From a virus: DNA of 32,962 nucleotides. The translations under genes and the position numbers were made by a program. The DNA lies in IMG/VR virus record IMGVR_UViG_3300047469_000130, positions 1 through 32,962 of that record; one strand, 5' to 3'. The notes below the pieces were generated by a model, which had not been told where the DNA came from, ran no database searches, and was given only the letters and a program-made list of their open reading frames with translations. Position 1 is the stretch's first letter; each line of letters begins with the position of its first letter. Shown piece after piece: positions 14,334 to 22,435 of the stretch.

Positions 14334-15002
14334 ATGTCCAAGCTTTCCCGCGTGGCGAGCGCGCTTTCGTTCGCCCATCTGGCAGGTATCGGTTCGATGC
14401 GCGGCAAAAATGCTCGCGCTGATGACGACGAGGAGGAGCGCAAAAAAGACGCTCGCGCCGAAGATGATGAAAAGGACGACGATCAGGATTCCGACGGCGG
14501 TGACAAAAAGTCCCGCAAGGCGAAGGGCGCCAAGGCTGGCGAGGATGCCGATGACAAGGACAAGGACGATGATCCCGATGCGGATGAGGATGAACACGAC
14601 GCTGACGATGATGGCGAGGACGATAAGAAATCCCGTCGCGCCAAGGGCAGCAAGTCGGCCGCCGATGATGATCCTGATGCCGAGGACGATGAAGACGAGC
14701 TGCATGGCAAAAGCGCGGCAGCCAATGCCCGCCGCCGTGAGCGTGCCCGTTGCGCCGCCATCTTCGGTTCTCGCTATGCCGCTCGTAATCCGGTTCTGGC
14801 CGCCAGCTTGGCGTTCAATACCAGCATGACGCGAGATCAAGCGTTGACCGTACTGCGTGATACCCCTGCCGGTGCAAGCGCCGCCATCGGCCGATCCGAC
14901 CGTAACCCCCGGCTCGGCGCGGGCGGTGAAGATGCCCCATCGCGTCAGGTAGCGATTGCCAGTCGCTGGGATCGCGCCATGTCCAAGGTTCGCGGCAAGT
15001 AA
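14334..15002 (+). CDS. Acidic scaffold-like capsid assembly protein
   Basis: The protein has 222 residues from the ATG at 14334, chosen for GAGG at 14325-14328; an upstream TTG at 14304 would only add a linker. Residues about 25-125 are an extreme Asp/Glu/Lys low-complexity region with two similar basic blocks (KKSRKAKGAK and KKSRRAKGSK). Residues about 130-190 (ANARRRERARCAAIF, NPVLAASLAFNTSMTRDQAL) resemble the helical module that in other phages follows the S49 protease. The C-terminus is basic (SRWDRAMSKVRGK). Its place between protease and decoration protein fits an internal scaffold that is cleaved and leaves. The function is inferred. Confidence 0.65.
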   Translation: MSKLSRVASALSFAHLAGIGSMRGKNARADDDEEERKKDARAEDDEKDDDQDSDGGDKKSRKAKGAKAGEDADDKDKDDDPDADEDEHDADDDGEDDKKSRRAKGSKSAADDDPDAEDDEDELHGKSAAANARRRERARCAAIFGSRYAARNPVLAASLAFNTSMTRDQALTVLRDTPAGASAAIGRSDRNPRLGAGGEDAPSRQVAIASRWDRAMSKVRGK

Positions 15003-15029
15003 GGCCACGGAACACATTCACAGAGGAAC

Positions 15030-15683
15030 ATGATCATGTCTTACGTCCCGCAGACCCCTTTGGTCGAGCAGTATCACAACGCTGGCTTCATCGTCTCCCT
15101 GGCCAATGGTCACCAGTCCATTGACCAGATCCAGTTTGCCGCTGGCCTGGGTCGCATCCTGCCGGGCACCGTCATCGCTGATGTACCGGCCACTTTCACC
15201 GCATCTTCGACAGCGGGCAGCAGTAATGTCGGCAATGGCACGGTCGGCTCGTTCACTGCACAACCACCAGCCCCGGCCGGTGCCTACACCGTAACCTTCA
15301 GCTCGGCTACAGCCTTTGCAGTGACCAATCCATTCGGCGTTGCCATCGGCGCCGGTGTAACCGGCACTGCGTTTGGCGGGGCCGGGGTGGAGTTCACGAT
15401 TACCGCTGGCGCAACGGCTTTCGCCGCGGGCGATACCTTCTCGCTGGCCCTGGTATGGACTGGCGGCGGCTGGGCCCCTTTGGTGTCGACGACTTCCAGT
15501 CCCGTCGCCTACGCGATTTTGCGCGACCTCGCCGACGCAACCCACAACGTAGCGACCGCTGCGGCGGTGGTCCGCTCGGCGGAAGTCAACGGCTTCGAAC
15601 TGGTGTGGGATGCCAGCCTCAACGTGCACCAGCAAGATACCGCGCTTGCGGCGCTAAAACTGGTCGGCATCGTCGCCCGATAA
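15030..15683 (+). CDS. Head decoration protein, gpD-like with inserted beta domain
   Basis: This 217-residue protein starts at 15030 or the in-frame ATG at 15036 (GAGG upstream). The flanks match the gpD-like decoration family: SLANGHQSIDQIQFAAGLGRILPGTV at the start and VAYAILRDLADATHNVATAAAVVRSAEVN at the end. Between them (about 60-155) is a Gly/Thr/Ala-rich beta domain (AYTVTFSSATAFAV, GVEFTITAGATAFAAGDTF) that lambda gpD lacks. Decoration proteins clamp the expanded capsid, and the extra domain would project outward. A terminator follows, before the capsid gene. Confidence 0.85.
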   Translation: MIMSYVPQTPLVEQYHNAGFIVSLANGHQSIDQIQFAAGLGRILPGTVIADVPATFTASSTAGSSNVGNGTVGSFTAQPPAPAGAYTVTFSSATAFAVTNPFGVAIGAGVTGTAFGGAGVEFTITAGATAFAAGDTFSLALVWTGGGWAPLVSTTSSPVAYAILRDLADATHNVATAAAVVRSAEVNGFELVWDASLNVHQQDTALAALKLVGIVAR

Positions 15684-15704
15684 CCCCACCAATCCCTTGA
15701 AATG

Positions 15705-15724
15705 ACCCGCTTCGGCGGGTTTTT
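15705..15724 (+). terminator. Terminator between decoration and capsid genes
   Basis: ACCCGC (15705-15710) and GCGGGT (15715-15720) enclose a stable TTCG tetraloop, followed by TTTTCC. The capsid gene ribosome site (AGGA near 15732) and ATG (15745) follow directly. It may set the ratio of decoration to capsid mRNA or depend on late antitermination. Confidence 0.75.
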
Positions 15725-15744
15725 CCATTTTAGGAACCGCACAT

Positions 15745-16788
15745 ATGGCCTCGCTCGACGTTTTCCATCAGGACATTTTCTCGGAAATCGCCCTGACCAC
15801 CGCTGTTGAAAAATATCCATTCAAACCAACCGGTATCGGTGACCTCGAACTGTTCGAGCCCGATCCGATTCGCACCACCGCGCTTGCCATCGAGCAGCGT
15901 CAGGGTAAGTTGGTTCTGATCCCGTTCTCGGATCGTGGCGAGGAAGGCACCCAGCGTCAGACCGAAAAGCGCCAGGCGCGCTACTTCGACGTCCCGCGGT
16001 TGATGCACTCCGATACCATCACCGCTCAGGAAATCCAGAACATCCGCTCGTTCGGCAGTGAAACCGAACTGATGCAGATCGAGACCGAGGTCGCCCGCCG
16101 CGTCAACGGCCCAACTGGCCTGACCAGCAACATCGAATACACCTGGGAATACCAGCGACTGGCCGCCATCCAAGGCATGTGCCTGGACTCTGACGGCGAG
16201 ATCAAATTCGACTGGTTCCAGGAATTCGGCATTCAGAAGCCGGACGATATTGTTTTTGACCTGTCGCTCAATACTGACGGTTCGGCCAAAAAGCCGAACT
16301 CGATCCGCCCGATGTGCAACAACATCGTGAGAACCATGGCGCGCAAGTCCCAGGGTGCGTTCCTGCCGACTACCGAGGTGTTTGCCTTGGTGGGTGACGA
16401 TTTCTGGGATCAGTTGACCAACCACCCTGACGTGACTCGCACCTACTACAACTGGGCGGCGGCTGAAGAATTGCGTCAGGGCAATGCGTTCCAGGCGATG
16501 CGCTTCGGCGGCATCAACTGGTTCAACTACCGCGGTTCCGATGATGCGACCACAATTCGCGTCAAGCCGAACGAAGCCAAGTTCTTCCCGAAAGGTGCTC
16601 CAGGTATCTTCAAGGTGGCTTATGCGCCGGGTGAGACCTTCGAATGGGTCAACACCCCGGGCAAACCCATCTACATCCTGCCGATCTTCGATACCCAGCG
16701 CAAAATGTGGTGGAAGGTCGAGGCTTACAGCTACCCGCTTCACATCTGCACCCGTCCAGAAGTCCTGCAGTCCGCCAAGTTGAAATAG
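15745..16788 (+). CDS. Major capsid protein, lambda gpE family
   Basis: This 347-residue protein, close to lambda gpE (341), has the family landmarks. These include an N-terminal F-rich segment, IEQRQGKLVLIPFSDRGEEG, RYFDVPRLMHSDTITAQEIQNIR, and the C-terminal KMWWKVEAYSYPLHICTRPE. It builds the icosahedral shell with an HK97-type fold. The AEELRQGNAFQAMRFGGINW region is typical of gpE relatives. The gene is preceded by its own terminator and ribosome-site cassette, and it is the most abundant product expected from this operon. Confidence 0.95.
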   Translation: MASLDVFHQDIFSEIALTTAVEKYPFKPTGIGDLELFEPDPIRTTALAIEQRQGKLVLIPFSDRGEEGTQRQTEKRQARYFDVPRLMHSDTITAQEIQNIRSFGSETELMQIETEVARRVNGPTGLTSNIEYTWEYQRLAAIQGMCLDSDGEIKFDWFQEFGIQKPDDIVFDLSLNTDGSAKKPNSIRPMCNNIVRTMARKSQGAFLPTTEVFALVGDDFWDQLTNHPDVTRTYYNWAAAEELRQGNAFQAMRFGGINWFNYRGSDDATTIRVKPNEAKFFPKGAPGIFKVAYAPGETFEWVNTPGKPIYILPIFDTQRKMWWKVEAYSYPLHICTRPEVLQSAKLK

Positions 16789-16790
16789 CC

Positions 16791-17129
16791 GTGGCCATCG
16801 ACTGGGATAGAGCGGTGCTTGCACCGCTGGAAAAAGTCTTTGGCGAAGGCGGCACTGTCGGGAGCCGGATCAAGTTTTACCCCTACGCGGGCGAGCCCTA
16901 CGACATAGACGGCATCTTTGATGCCGCCTATCGCGATGTGACGCTTGATCCCATGGTCGCCGTGAACACCACATGCCCTGTCTTGGGCGTTCGTCTTGGC
17001 GTGTTCAGGCTTGAGCCGGTCCCAGGCGATGATCAGGTGTACATCCCGCGAACTGGAAAGATGTTCCTTATCAAAGAGGTTCGTCCGGACAGCCACGGCG
17101 GTGCCAAGCTGATGCTGGGAGAAATGTAA
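16791..17129 (+). CDS. Head-tail connector, FII-like (phage attachment family)
   Basis: The protein has 112 residues from a GTG at 16791, only 2 bp after the capsid stop; a longer frame upstream overlaps the capsid gene and is not used. The pattern AIDWDRAVLAPLEKVFGEGG, PYDIDGIFDAAY, CPVLGVRLGVFRLEP and IKEVRPDSHGGAKLML is that of the lambda gpFII/attachment family. This protein sits under the gpW plug and binds the tail. Its stop shares a base with the next ATG. It is the last lambda-like gene before the Mu-like tail module. Confidence 0.85.
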   Translation: MAIDWDRAVLAPLEKVFGEGGTVGSRIKFYPYAGEPYDIDGIFDAAYRDVTLDPMVAVNTTCPVLGVRLGVFRLEPVPGDDQVYIPRTGKMFLIKEVRPDSHGGAKLMLGEM

Positions 17130-17764
17130 TGACCACAAGCTCAGAGCTGCGCCTGCTGGCTGTTGAGGGGTTGATGGGCAAGACCCTGGCCGGCACCAGG
17201 GTTTATTCGGCCCGGACAATGGCCACATGGAAGGGCGAGTACCCCATGCTTTACCTGCATTCGCCGGTGGAAGACATGGAATCACTGGGCCGCAACGGAG
17301 GGCCTCAGTTCACCGTGACTACCACGCTGGCGATCAGCGCGCGGGTGCAGGAGAAAAACCTGCCTCGCAACGGTGGCGCCGCGCGGGTCCTGCTGGATCT
17401 GGAGACGATTCAACACCAGATCAAAATGGCGCTGATCAACTACCCGCCGCTTATGAGTCTCTTGCAGCAATACCCCTTCATTCGCTCGGAGATGCACGAA
17501 AGCGGGGAGGGTGAGCTTGATCTGGGCGAGCTGGTGATGCAGATCGGCATGGAGTTTTACCAGGGGCCGGAGGACTTCTATCCGTTCGCCCCCGACACGC
17601 TCGAGCAGGTGAACATCACCGCTGATCTGCTCAACGTCTTCGACGGCAATGGCACTTACCCAGATGCCCCATTCCCTGACGCGGTTCAACCTGCCCCTAG
17701 AAATTCCGGGCCGGATGGGCGCGCTGAAGGTGAACTGACATTCGTTTTTCCCCCTGCGGAGTAA
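17129..17764 (+). CDS. Probable tail terminator/completion protein
   Basis: This 211-residue protein has an N-terminal helix (LRLLAVEGLMG), strands around TRVYSARTMATWKGEYPMLYLHSP, a LAISARVQEKNL strand, and a long helix (LDLETIQHQIKMALINYPPLMSLLQQ). That order resembles gpU-type tail terminators and Mu gp37-like proteins, which cap the tail and join it to the head. The C-terminal 40 residues are Pro-rich. Its location between the connector and the DUF2635 and sheath genes is that of gp37 in Mu. Family is assigned by position and secondary structure, not by a diagnostic motif. Confidence 0.6.
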   Translation: MTTSSELRLLAVEGLMGKTLAGTRVYSARTMATWKGEYPMLYLHSPVEDMESLGRNGGPQFTVTTTLAISARVQEKNLPRNGGAARVLLDLETIQHQIKMALINYPPLMSLLQQYPFIRSEMHESGEGELDLGELVMQIGMEFYQGPEDFYPFAPDTLEQVNITADLLNVFDGNGTYPDAPFPDAVQPAPRNSGPDGRAEGELTFVFPPAE

Positions 17765-17766
17765 CC

Positions 17767-17985
17767 ATGCGCATTTATCCCTCTCCTGGCCTGATCGTTC
17801 GCGATCCGGTCAAGCGTGATGCCCTGCCCGATACGGGCCGGGAAGTTCCTGACGACGACATTTACTGGCTGCGCCGTCTGGCCTGCGGTGACGCAACTGT
17901 CACCCCGGTCACATCGCCCGCAGTACAGCCGCTGGCGCCGAAGGTCGAAAAACCCACCGTGACAGTCGGGAGTGACACTCAATGA
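17767..17985 (+). CDS. DUF2635 family tail protein
   Basis: This 72-residue protein matches the DUF2635 (Mu gp38-like) pattern in its first 40 residues: MRIYPSPGLIVRDPVKRDALP followed by GREVPDDDIYWLRRL and GDATV. The C-terminal 30 residues are a Pro/Val/Thr-rich extension. Its biochemical role is unknown. It nearly always precedes the sheath gene in Mu-like contractile tails, as here, where it overlaps the sheath gene by 4 nt. Confidence 0.85.
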   Translation: MRIYPSPGLIVRDPVKRDALPDTGREVPDDDIYWLRRLACGDATVTPVTSPAVQPLAPKVEKPTVTVGSDTQ

Positions 17986-19466
17986 CGGTTCCATTTAGCA
18001 ATATCCCATCGAGTCTGCGGGTTCCGCTGTTTTACGCCGAGGTTGATAACTCTCAGGCCAACAGCGGCAGCCAGACTCAACGCACGCTGATCATTGGCCA
18101 GGTCACCTCGACCGGTACCGCCGTGGTCAACATGCCGGTGCTGGGGCAGGGTGTAAGTGACGCCCAGGGCAAGGGCGGCCTGGGTTCGATGTTGGCGCTG
18201 ATGACGGCGGCCTATGTCGCTGCAGACAGTGTGGGCGAAGTCTGGTTTCTGCCGCTGGCCGACGCGAGTGGCGCAGTAGCAGCGTCGGGCAGCGTCAAGT
18301 TTACCGGCAGCCCGACGTCGACCGGCGTGCTGTCGTTGTATGTGGCCGGCCAGTTGCTCAGCCTGACCGTCGTTACAGGCGAAGTGCCTGCTGATATCGC
18401 CACTGCCCTGGTGTCGCTGATCAACTCCAGCAGCAACTTGCCAGTCACTGCGGTTGTGGCCACCGACACAAGCACCGTCACACTGACTGCCAAGAACAAA
18501 GGCACCGGTGGTAACGAAATCGATCTGCGCCTGAACTACCTCGGCTCTGCGAGCGGCCAGGCTATCCCTGCCGGGCTGAGCGTTGTGCTGACGCCCATGG
18601 CCAGCGGTGCTACCAACCCGACGTTGAGCGCCGCGCTTGCGAACCTGGGCGATGAGCCGTTCGACTTCATCGTGTGCCCGTACACCGACACCGCATCGCT
18701 CGACGCGCTGAAAGGTGTGATGAACGACCAAACCGGACGCTGGAGCTACGCGAGCCAGATCTACGGTCATGTTTTTGCTGCGCAGCGTGGCACGCTCTCG
18801 ACGCTGGCCACTGCGGGCAATGCCCGGAACAACCAGCACGAAAGCATCATGGGCGTTTACGACTCCCCATCGCCGGCCTGGATCTGGGCAGCGGATGTTG
18901 CCGGTACCGCCGCAGTATCGCTGCGCGCCGATCCGGGCCGCCCGCTGCAAACCCTGGCCCTGAGCACCGTGCTGGCGCCGCCTTCTGCTTCCCAGTTCAT
19001 CCTGGGCGAACGCAATACCATGCTGTTCGACGGCATCTCGACCTTCACGGTTGCCAGCGATGGCACCGTGGCGCTGGAAAACGTCATCACCACCTACCAG
19101 AAAAATGGCTTTGGTGCGGCTGACGACAGCTACCTGCAGATCGAATCGATGTTTCTGCTGATGTTTGGCTTACGTGACATGCGCACCCTGGTCACTTCCA
19201 AGTACGCCCGGGTCAAGCTGGCGGACAACGGTACGCGGCCACCGCCGGGCTCCGCGATTGTCACGCCGAACATTATCCGTGCCGACCTGATAGCCCGGTA
19301 CCGCGCGCTGTGCGATGACGGCTTCATGCAAGACGCCGATGCCTTCGCCAAGGCGCTGATCGTCGAGCGCAACCGCACCAACCGCAACCGTGTCGACATC
19401 CTCTGGCCTGCGACCTTGATGAACCAGCTGCGCATTTTCGCGCTGCTCGCTCAATTCCGCCTGTAA
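17982..19466 (+). CDS. Contractile tail sheath protein, Mu gpL-like
   Basis: This 494-residue protein (Mu gpL is 495) opens MTVPFSNIPSSLRVPLFYAEVD, the typical start of Mu-type sheaths. It shows RTLIIGQV, EPFDFIVCPYTD, a middle domain with repeated Ala/Thr strands and a conserved C-terminal part (VALENVITTYQKN, YLQIESMFLLMFGLRDM). Sheath subunits surround the tube and shorten to push it through the envelope. This gene alone shows that the virion is a myovirus. It overlaps DUF2635 and is followed by a terminator cassette. Confidence 0.95.
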   Translation: MTVPFSNIPSSLRVPLFYAEVDNSQANSGSQTQRTLIIGQVTSTGTAVVNMPVLGQGVSDAQGKGGLGSMLALMTAAYVAADSVGEVWFLPLADASGAVAASGSVKFTGSPTSTGVLSLYVAGQLLSLTVVTGEVPADIATALVSLINSSSNLPVTAVVATDTSTVTLTAKNKGTGGNEIDLRLNYLGSASGQAIPAGLSVVLTPMASGATNPTLSAALANLGDEPFDFIVCPYTDTASLDALKGVMNDQTGRWSYASQIYGHVFAAQRGTLSTLATAGNARNNQHESIMGVYDSPSPAWIWAADVAGTAAVSLRADPGRPLQTLALSTVLAPPSASQFILGERNTMLFDGISTFTVASDGTVALENVITTYQKNGFGAADDSYLQIESMFLLMFGLRDMRTLVTSKYARVKLADNGTRPPPGSAIVTPNIIRADLIARYRALCDDGFMQDADAFAKALIVERNRTNRNRVDILWPATLMNQLRIFALLAQFRL

Positions 19467-19486
19467 CCCCAGGCTCAACTCAAATG

Positions 19487-19508
19487 ACCGCCGCGTGCGG
19501 TTTTTTTT
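19487..19508 (+). terminator. Terminator between sheath and tube genes
   Basis: ACCGC (19487-19491) and GCGGT (19497-19501) form the stem with a CGCGT loop and an eight-T tract (19501-19508). CGTCTGGAGAA and the tube ATG (19524) follow. The T-tract plus CGTCTGGAGAA is repeated exactly in front of the baseplate J gene. Confidence 0.75.
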
Positions 19509-19523
19509 CGTCTGGAGAATGAC

Positions 19524-19892
19524 ATGGGCGATACATCGAACCGTCTGGCTGGTACCTGCTACCTGTCCGTGGACGGCGTGAACTACATGCTGGCTGGGGA
19601 CTTTTCCTACAAGGTCTCCGGGTTTTCCCGCGAGACGTTGAAGGGGCAGGACGGCGTGCACGGTTATACCGAAACCCCGCAGCCCGGCTACATCGCAGCG
19701 ACCATCCGCGACTCGAAAGGGCTGAGTATTTCCGACATCAACGCCATGACCAACGTCACGGTCGTTGCCGAGCTTGCCAACGGGAAAACCATCATCGGCA
19801 GCAAGATGTGGACTACCGAACAGCAAGAAGCCAAAGCCACCGACGCCACCATTGAAGTTAAGTGGGAAGGCGCATCCGTTACGGAGAATTGA
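19524..19892 (+). CDS. Tail tube protein, Mu gpM-like
   Basis: This 122-residue protein (Mu gpM 118) has the family pattern: GTCYLSVDGVNYMLAGDFSYKVSGFSRETLKGQDGVHGYTE, shown here by its landmarks GDFSYK and GQDGVHG. SDINAMTNVTVVAELANGK and a C-terminal strand EVKWEGA complete it. It forms the inner tube of stacked hexamers inside the sheath. It has a strong GGAG ribosome site at 19514-19517 directly behind a terminator hairpin, which suggests separately tuned expression of this abundant protein. Confidence 0.93.
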   Translation: MGDTSNRLAGTCYLSVDGVNYMLAGDFSYKVSGFSRETLKGQDGVHGYTETPQPGYIAATIRDSKGLSISDINAMTNVTVVAELANGKTIIGSKMWTTEQQEAKATDATIEVKWEGASVTEN

Positions 19893-19895
19893 TCC

Positions 19896-20189
19896 ATGCA
19901 GCTTGAAGAAACCACGATTGAACTGAGCAAACCGGTCAGCCTGGGCAAAGGCGATGCCGCGGTGATCTACGAGAAGCTGGAACTGCGCGAGCCTTCTGCT
20001 GGCGAGCTGGAAAAAGCCTCCCGTTCCGACACTTCTGTCGGCTCGGCCATCACGCTTATCGGTCTCATCACCGGTATTCCGCGCGCAGCCATCGAAAAAA
20101 TCAGCAAGCGCGATCTGGTGGCGGCAAACCGTTTCCTTGAGGGTTTTACCGACGCTGGTCAGCCGGTGGAGGTGGATGGCCAGAGCTGA
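19896..20189 (+). CDS. Tail assembly chaperone, short form (Mu gp41-like)
   Basis: This 97-residue protein matches the FluMu gp41/tail assembly chaperone group. It has a beta start (TIELSKPV), YEKLELREPSAGELEKA, a helix (SVGSAITLIGLITGIPRAAIEKIS) and LVAANRFLEGF. It would bind the tape measure protein and keep it soluble until the tube is laid down. The gene carries a slippery heptamer (20141-20147) through which a longer form is made. It lies 3 bp after the tube gene. Confidence 0.85.
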   Translation: MQLEETTIELSKPVSLGKGDAAVIYEKLELREPSAGELEKASRSDTSVGSAITLIGLITGIPRAAIEKISKRDLVAANRFLEGFTDAGQPVEVDGQS

Positions 20190-20296
20190 TCGCTGAGCTG
20201 ACCAAATACTACGGTTGGGGGCCGCAAGATGCATGGTCCCTGACCTTGGCCAAGCTCGAATGGTGGAATGAACAGGCCTTGCGCATGAAGGGGTAA
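19896..20296 (+). CDS. Tail assembly chaperone, long form by -1 programmed frameshift
   Basis: The product is read as 19896..20147 joined to 20147..20296, giving 133 residues. The slippery site G GGT TTT (20141-20147) is a canonical X XXY YYZ heptamer. The -1 frame opens exactly there, after a TGA at 20138-20140, and runs to TAA at 20294-20296. The extension reads YRRWSAGG through ELTKYYGW, DAWSLTLAKLEWWNEQALR, the family's typical second part. That frame has no early start codon of its own (the first ATG is at 20285), so it must be reached by frameshift. The long form is expected at a low ratio and recruits the tape measure, as gpGT does in lambda. Confidence 0.8.
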
Positions 20297-20302
20297 TAAC
20301 AA

Positions 20303-22435
20303 GTGGCGAACACTTTTACGTTCACTATCAGTGCAGTGGACAAAGCCACGGCCACGGTGCGCAAGGTCAATGATTCCATTGGTCGAATGACCCGGCCGTT
20401 TGAGGATGTCGGCAAGTCCTTCAAGAGCCTCGGCCGGGAACTCGGCTTCGAGAAGATCGGCAAAAACCTCACTGCTATCGGCCGGGAGGCTGAAGGTGCT
20501 GCCCGTGGTGTCGGGGCGATTGTCGCTCCGCTGGCGGCTATTACCGGCATCGGCTCGGTAGCGGGGATTGTCTCGCTGGCGACCAGTTGGGCCTCGCTGG
20601 GTCGGTCCATCGACAACAGCTCGCACAGCATCGGCATTTCAGCCACTCAGCTGCAGGGCTTCCAGGGCGCTGCGAAACTGGTTGGCGTCGACACGGCCAC
20701 CACCACTGCCAGCCTGGAAGGGTTGGCCACCACCATGCAGGACGCCAAATGGGGCCGGAATCAGGGCGCGTTGCAGCTGCTGAACAAGCTCGGCATCGGC
20801 CTGAAACAAACCAAGGACGGCGCCTGGGACGTGGTGGGCGAGTACAAGGCCATCGCCAATGCGATTGCCAGTCAGAAAAACCCGCAGACCCAAGCACTGA
20901 TCGCCAATAACCTCGGGCTGGGCGGCATGCTGCCTTTCCTGCGCGAGGGCGCAGCGGGAATTGAGCGTTACGAAGAGACCGTGAAGCGCCTCGGTTACGT
21001 CATGGATGAGAGCGCTGTCAGGCGCGGCAAGGACTTTGCCCAGAGCCTGGCCGGGCTCGAAATCGCAGTGGACGGCACCAAAAATGCTATCGGCGACTCG
21101 TTGACTCCGGTCATCAAGCCCTTGGTGGATGACTTCGCGAACTGGCTGGCTGTGAATCGCCAGTTGATCGCCACGGACATTGCAGGCTGGGTGAAAGGCT
21201 TCGCGACCTGGATTAACACCATCGACTGGAAGAGCATCGGCAACGGCATGGTCAATTTCGTGAAAGGAATTGGCGATGTGGTCGAGTGGCTTGGCGGATG
21301 GAAAACAACTGCATTGGTTGTGGCGGGTGTAATGAGCGCCAGTCTAATTGTCAGCGTGGTGTCCCTGGGCGCGAACTTGGTGATGGCAGGCGTCGGAATC
21401 GTGTCGTTCGTCGGCCTGCTCTGGAAGTGGCAGGCCGCGGCGGTCGCTGCTACTGAAGCTCAAACGGCACTTGGCGCCGCCTCAACTGCAAAGGGCTTGC
21501 TTGGTAAAGCCGGGTTGGTTGGATTGGCTGGCGCCGCTGGATATGGCGTTGGGACCGTGATCAATGACAAGTTCATTGAGGGAACCTCGTTCCAAGACAA
21601 GCTCGGCGAATATCTGGTCAGGGGCGCAGCAGCGGTTGGGGTTGGTAGCGCGCAAGAGTCAGTTGCTGCCACTGACATCTCCAAAGGGGTTGTGCCAGGT
21701 GGCCGAGATGGCGCGGACAAAGTAACGAAATTTTTCATGGGGCAGGGGTGGACCAAGGAACAGGCTGCCGGAATCTCCGCAAACCTCGGGGCCGAGAGTA
21801 ATTACAACCCCGGCACTACCGGCGATAACGGGCAGGCGTATGGCCTAGGCCAGTGGCACAAGGATCGGCAGAAGGACTTTGAAAACTGGGCCGGTAAAGG
21901 AATTCGGGGCTCATCTCAAGACGAGCAACTTCGGTTCGTGCAGTACGAACTAACCCAAGGCAAAGAAAGTGCGGCGGGCGATGCGCTTCGGGCAGCGAAG
22001 ACCGCGCAGGAAGCTGGAGCAGTGGTTTCCCGCAAGTACGAGCGACCCGGTGTCGACGAAGAGGCAAAATCACGCGAAGCGCGTCTACGCGGGCTTCTTG
22101 CTTCGAAGCTTGCAAATCCTGCCGACCTACCGACTTCCAACTCGCCAGCACCGGCGTCGGCTCCTCCTCTGGCAAATCCCACAACGTTATCGAAGCCTGA
22201 ACCTTCTGCGCAGCCTGCAACAACTGCGGCGCCTGCGCCTGCTCCGGCGGCTCCGACCCCAGCACCGCAAGGTCCGATCACCAGCAATACGGCTGAACCG
22301 GCTAACGGCAAGCTTCACTTAGAAATTGCCCACGTCAACGCCCCGGAAGGCACGAAGTCGAGACTCAAGGATGAGGGCAACTTTTTGGCGTCGAGCCGCA
22401 TTTCATATTCTGGCGTTGGAGGAAACATCGCATGA
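20303..22435 (+). CDS. Tail tape measure protein with embedded tail lysozyme domain
   Basis: The protein has 710 residues from a GTG at 20303. The N-terminal half is helical and Ala/Gly-rich with tape-measure pattern (LGRSIDNSSHSIGISATQLQGFQGA). Hydrophobic segments lie at about 160-185 and 335-385. Residues about 473-575 form a phage tail lysozyme domain: KFFMGQGWTKEQAAGISANL, the likely catalytic Glu498 in GAESNYNPG, and GLGQWHKDRQKDF. A Pro/Ala linker (about 613-665) and a conserved C-terminus follow. It sets tail length, and the lysozyme part would open peptidoglycan during DNA entry. It overlaps the next gene by 4 nt. Confidence 0.92.
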   Translation: MANTFTFTISAVDKATATVRKVNDSIGRMTRPFEDVGKSFKSLGRELGFEKIGKNLTAIGREAEGAARGVGAIVAPLAAITGIGSVAGIVSLATSWASLGRSIDNSSHSIGISATQLQGFQGAAKLVGVDTATTTASLEGLATTMQDAKWGRNQGALQLLNKLGIGLKQTKDGAWDVVGEYKAIANAIASQKNPQTQALIANNLGLGGMLPFLREGAAGIERYEETVKRLGYVMDESAVRRGKDFAQSLAGLEIAVDGTKNAIGDSLTPVIKPLVDDFANWLAVNRQLIATDIAGWVKGFATWINTIDWKSIGNGMVNFVKGIGDVVEWLGGWKTTALVVAGVMSASLIVSVVSLGANLVMAGVGIVSFVGLLWKWQAAAVAATEAQTALGAASTAKGLLGKAGLVGLAGAAGYGVGTVINDKFIEGTSFQDKLGEYLVRGAAAVGVGSAQESVAATDISKGVVPGGRDGADKVTKFFMGQGWTKEQAAGISANLGAESNYNPGTTGDNGQAYGLGQWHKDRQKDFENWAGKGIRGSSQDEQLRFVQYELTQGKESAAGDALRAAKTAQEAGAVVSRKYERPGVDEEAKSREARLRGLLASKLANPADLPTSNSPAPASAPPLANPTTLSKPEPSAQPATTAAPAPAPAAPTPAPQGPITSNTAEPANGKLHLEIAHVNAPEGTKSRLKDEGNFLASSRISYSGVGGNIA

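Noticed and set aside
15730-16824. A 364-codon minus-strand frame opposite the major capsid gene
   Set aside because: It is a shadow of the strongly recognised capsid gene and has no recognisable domain.
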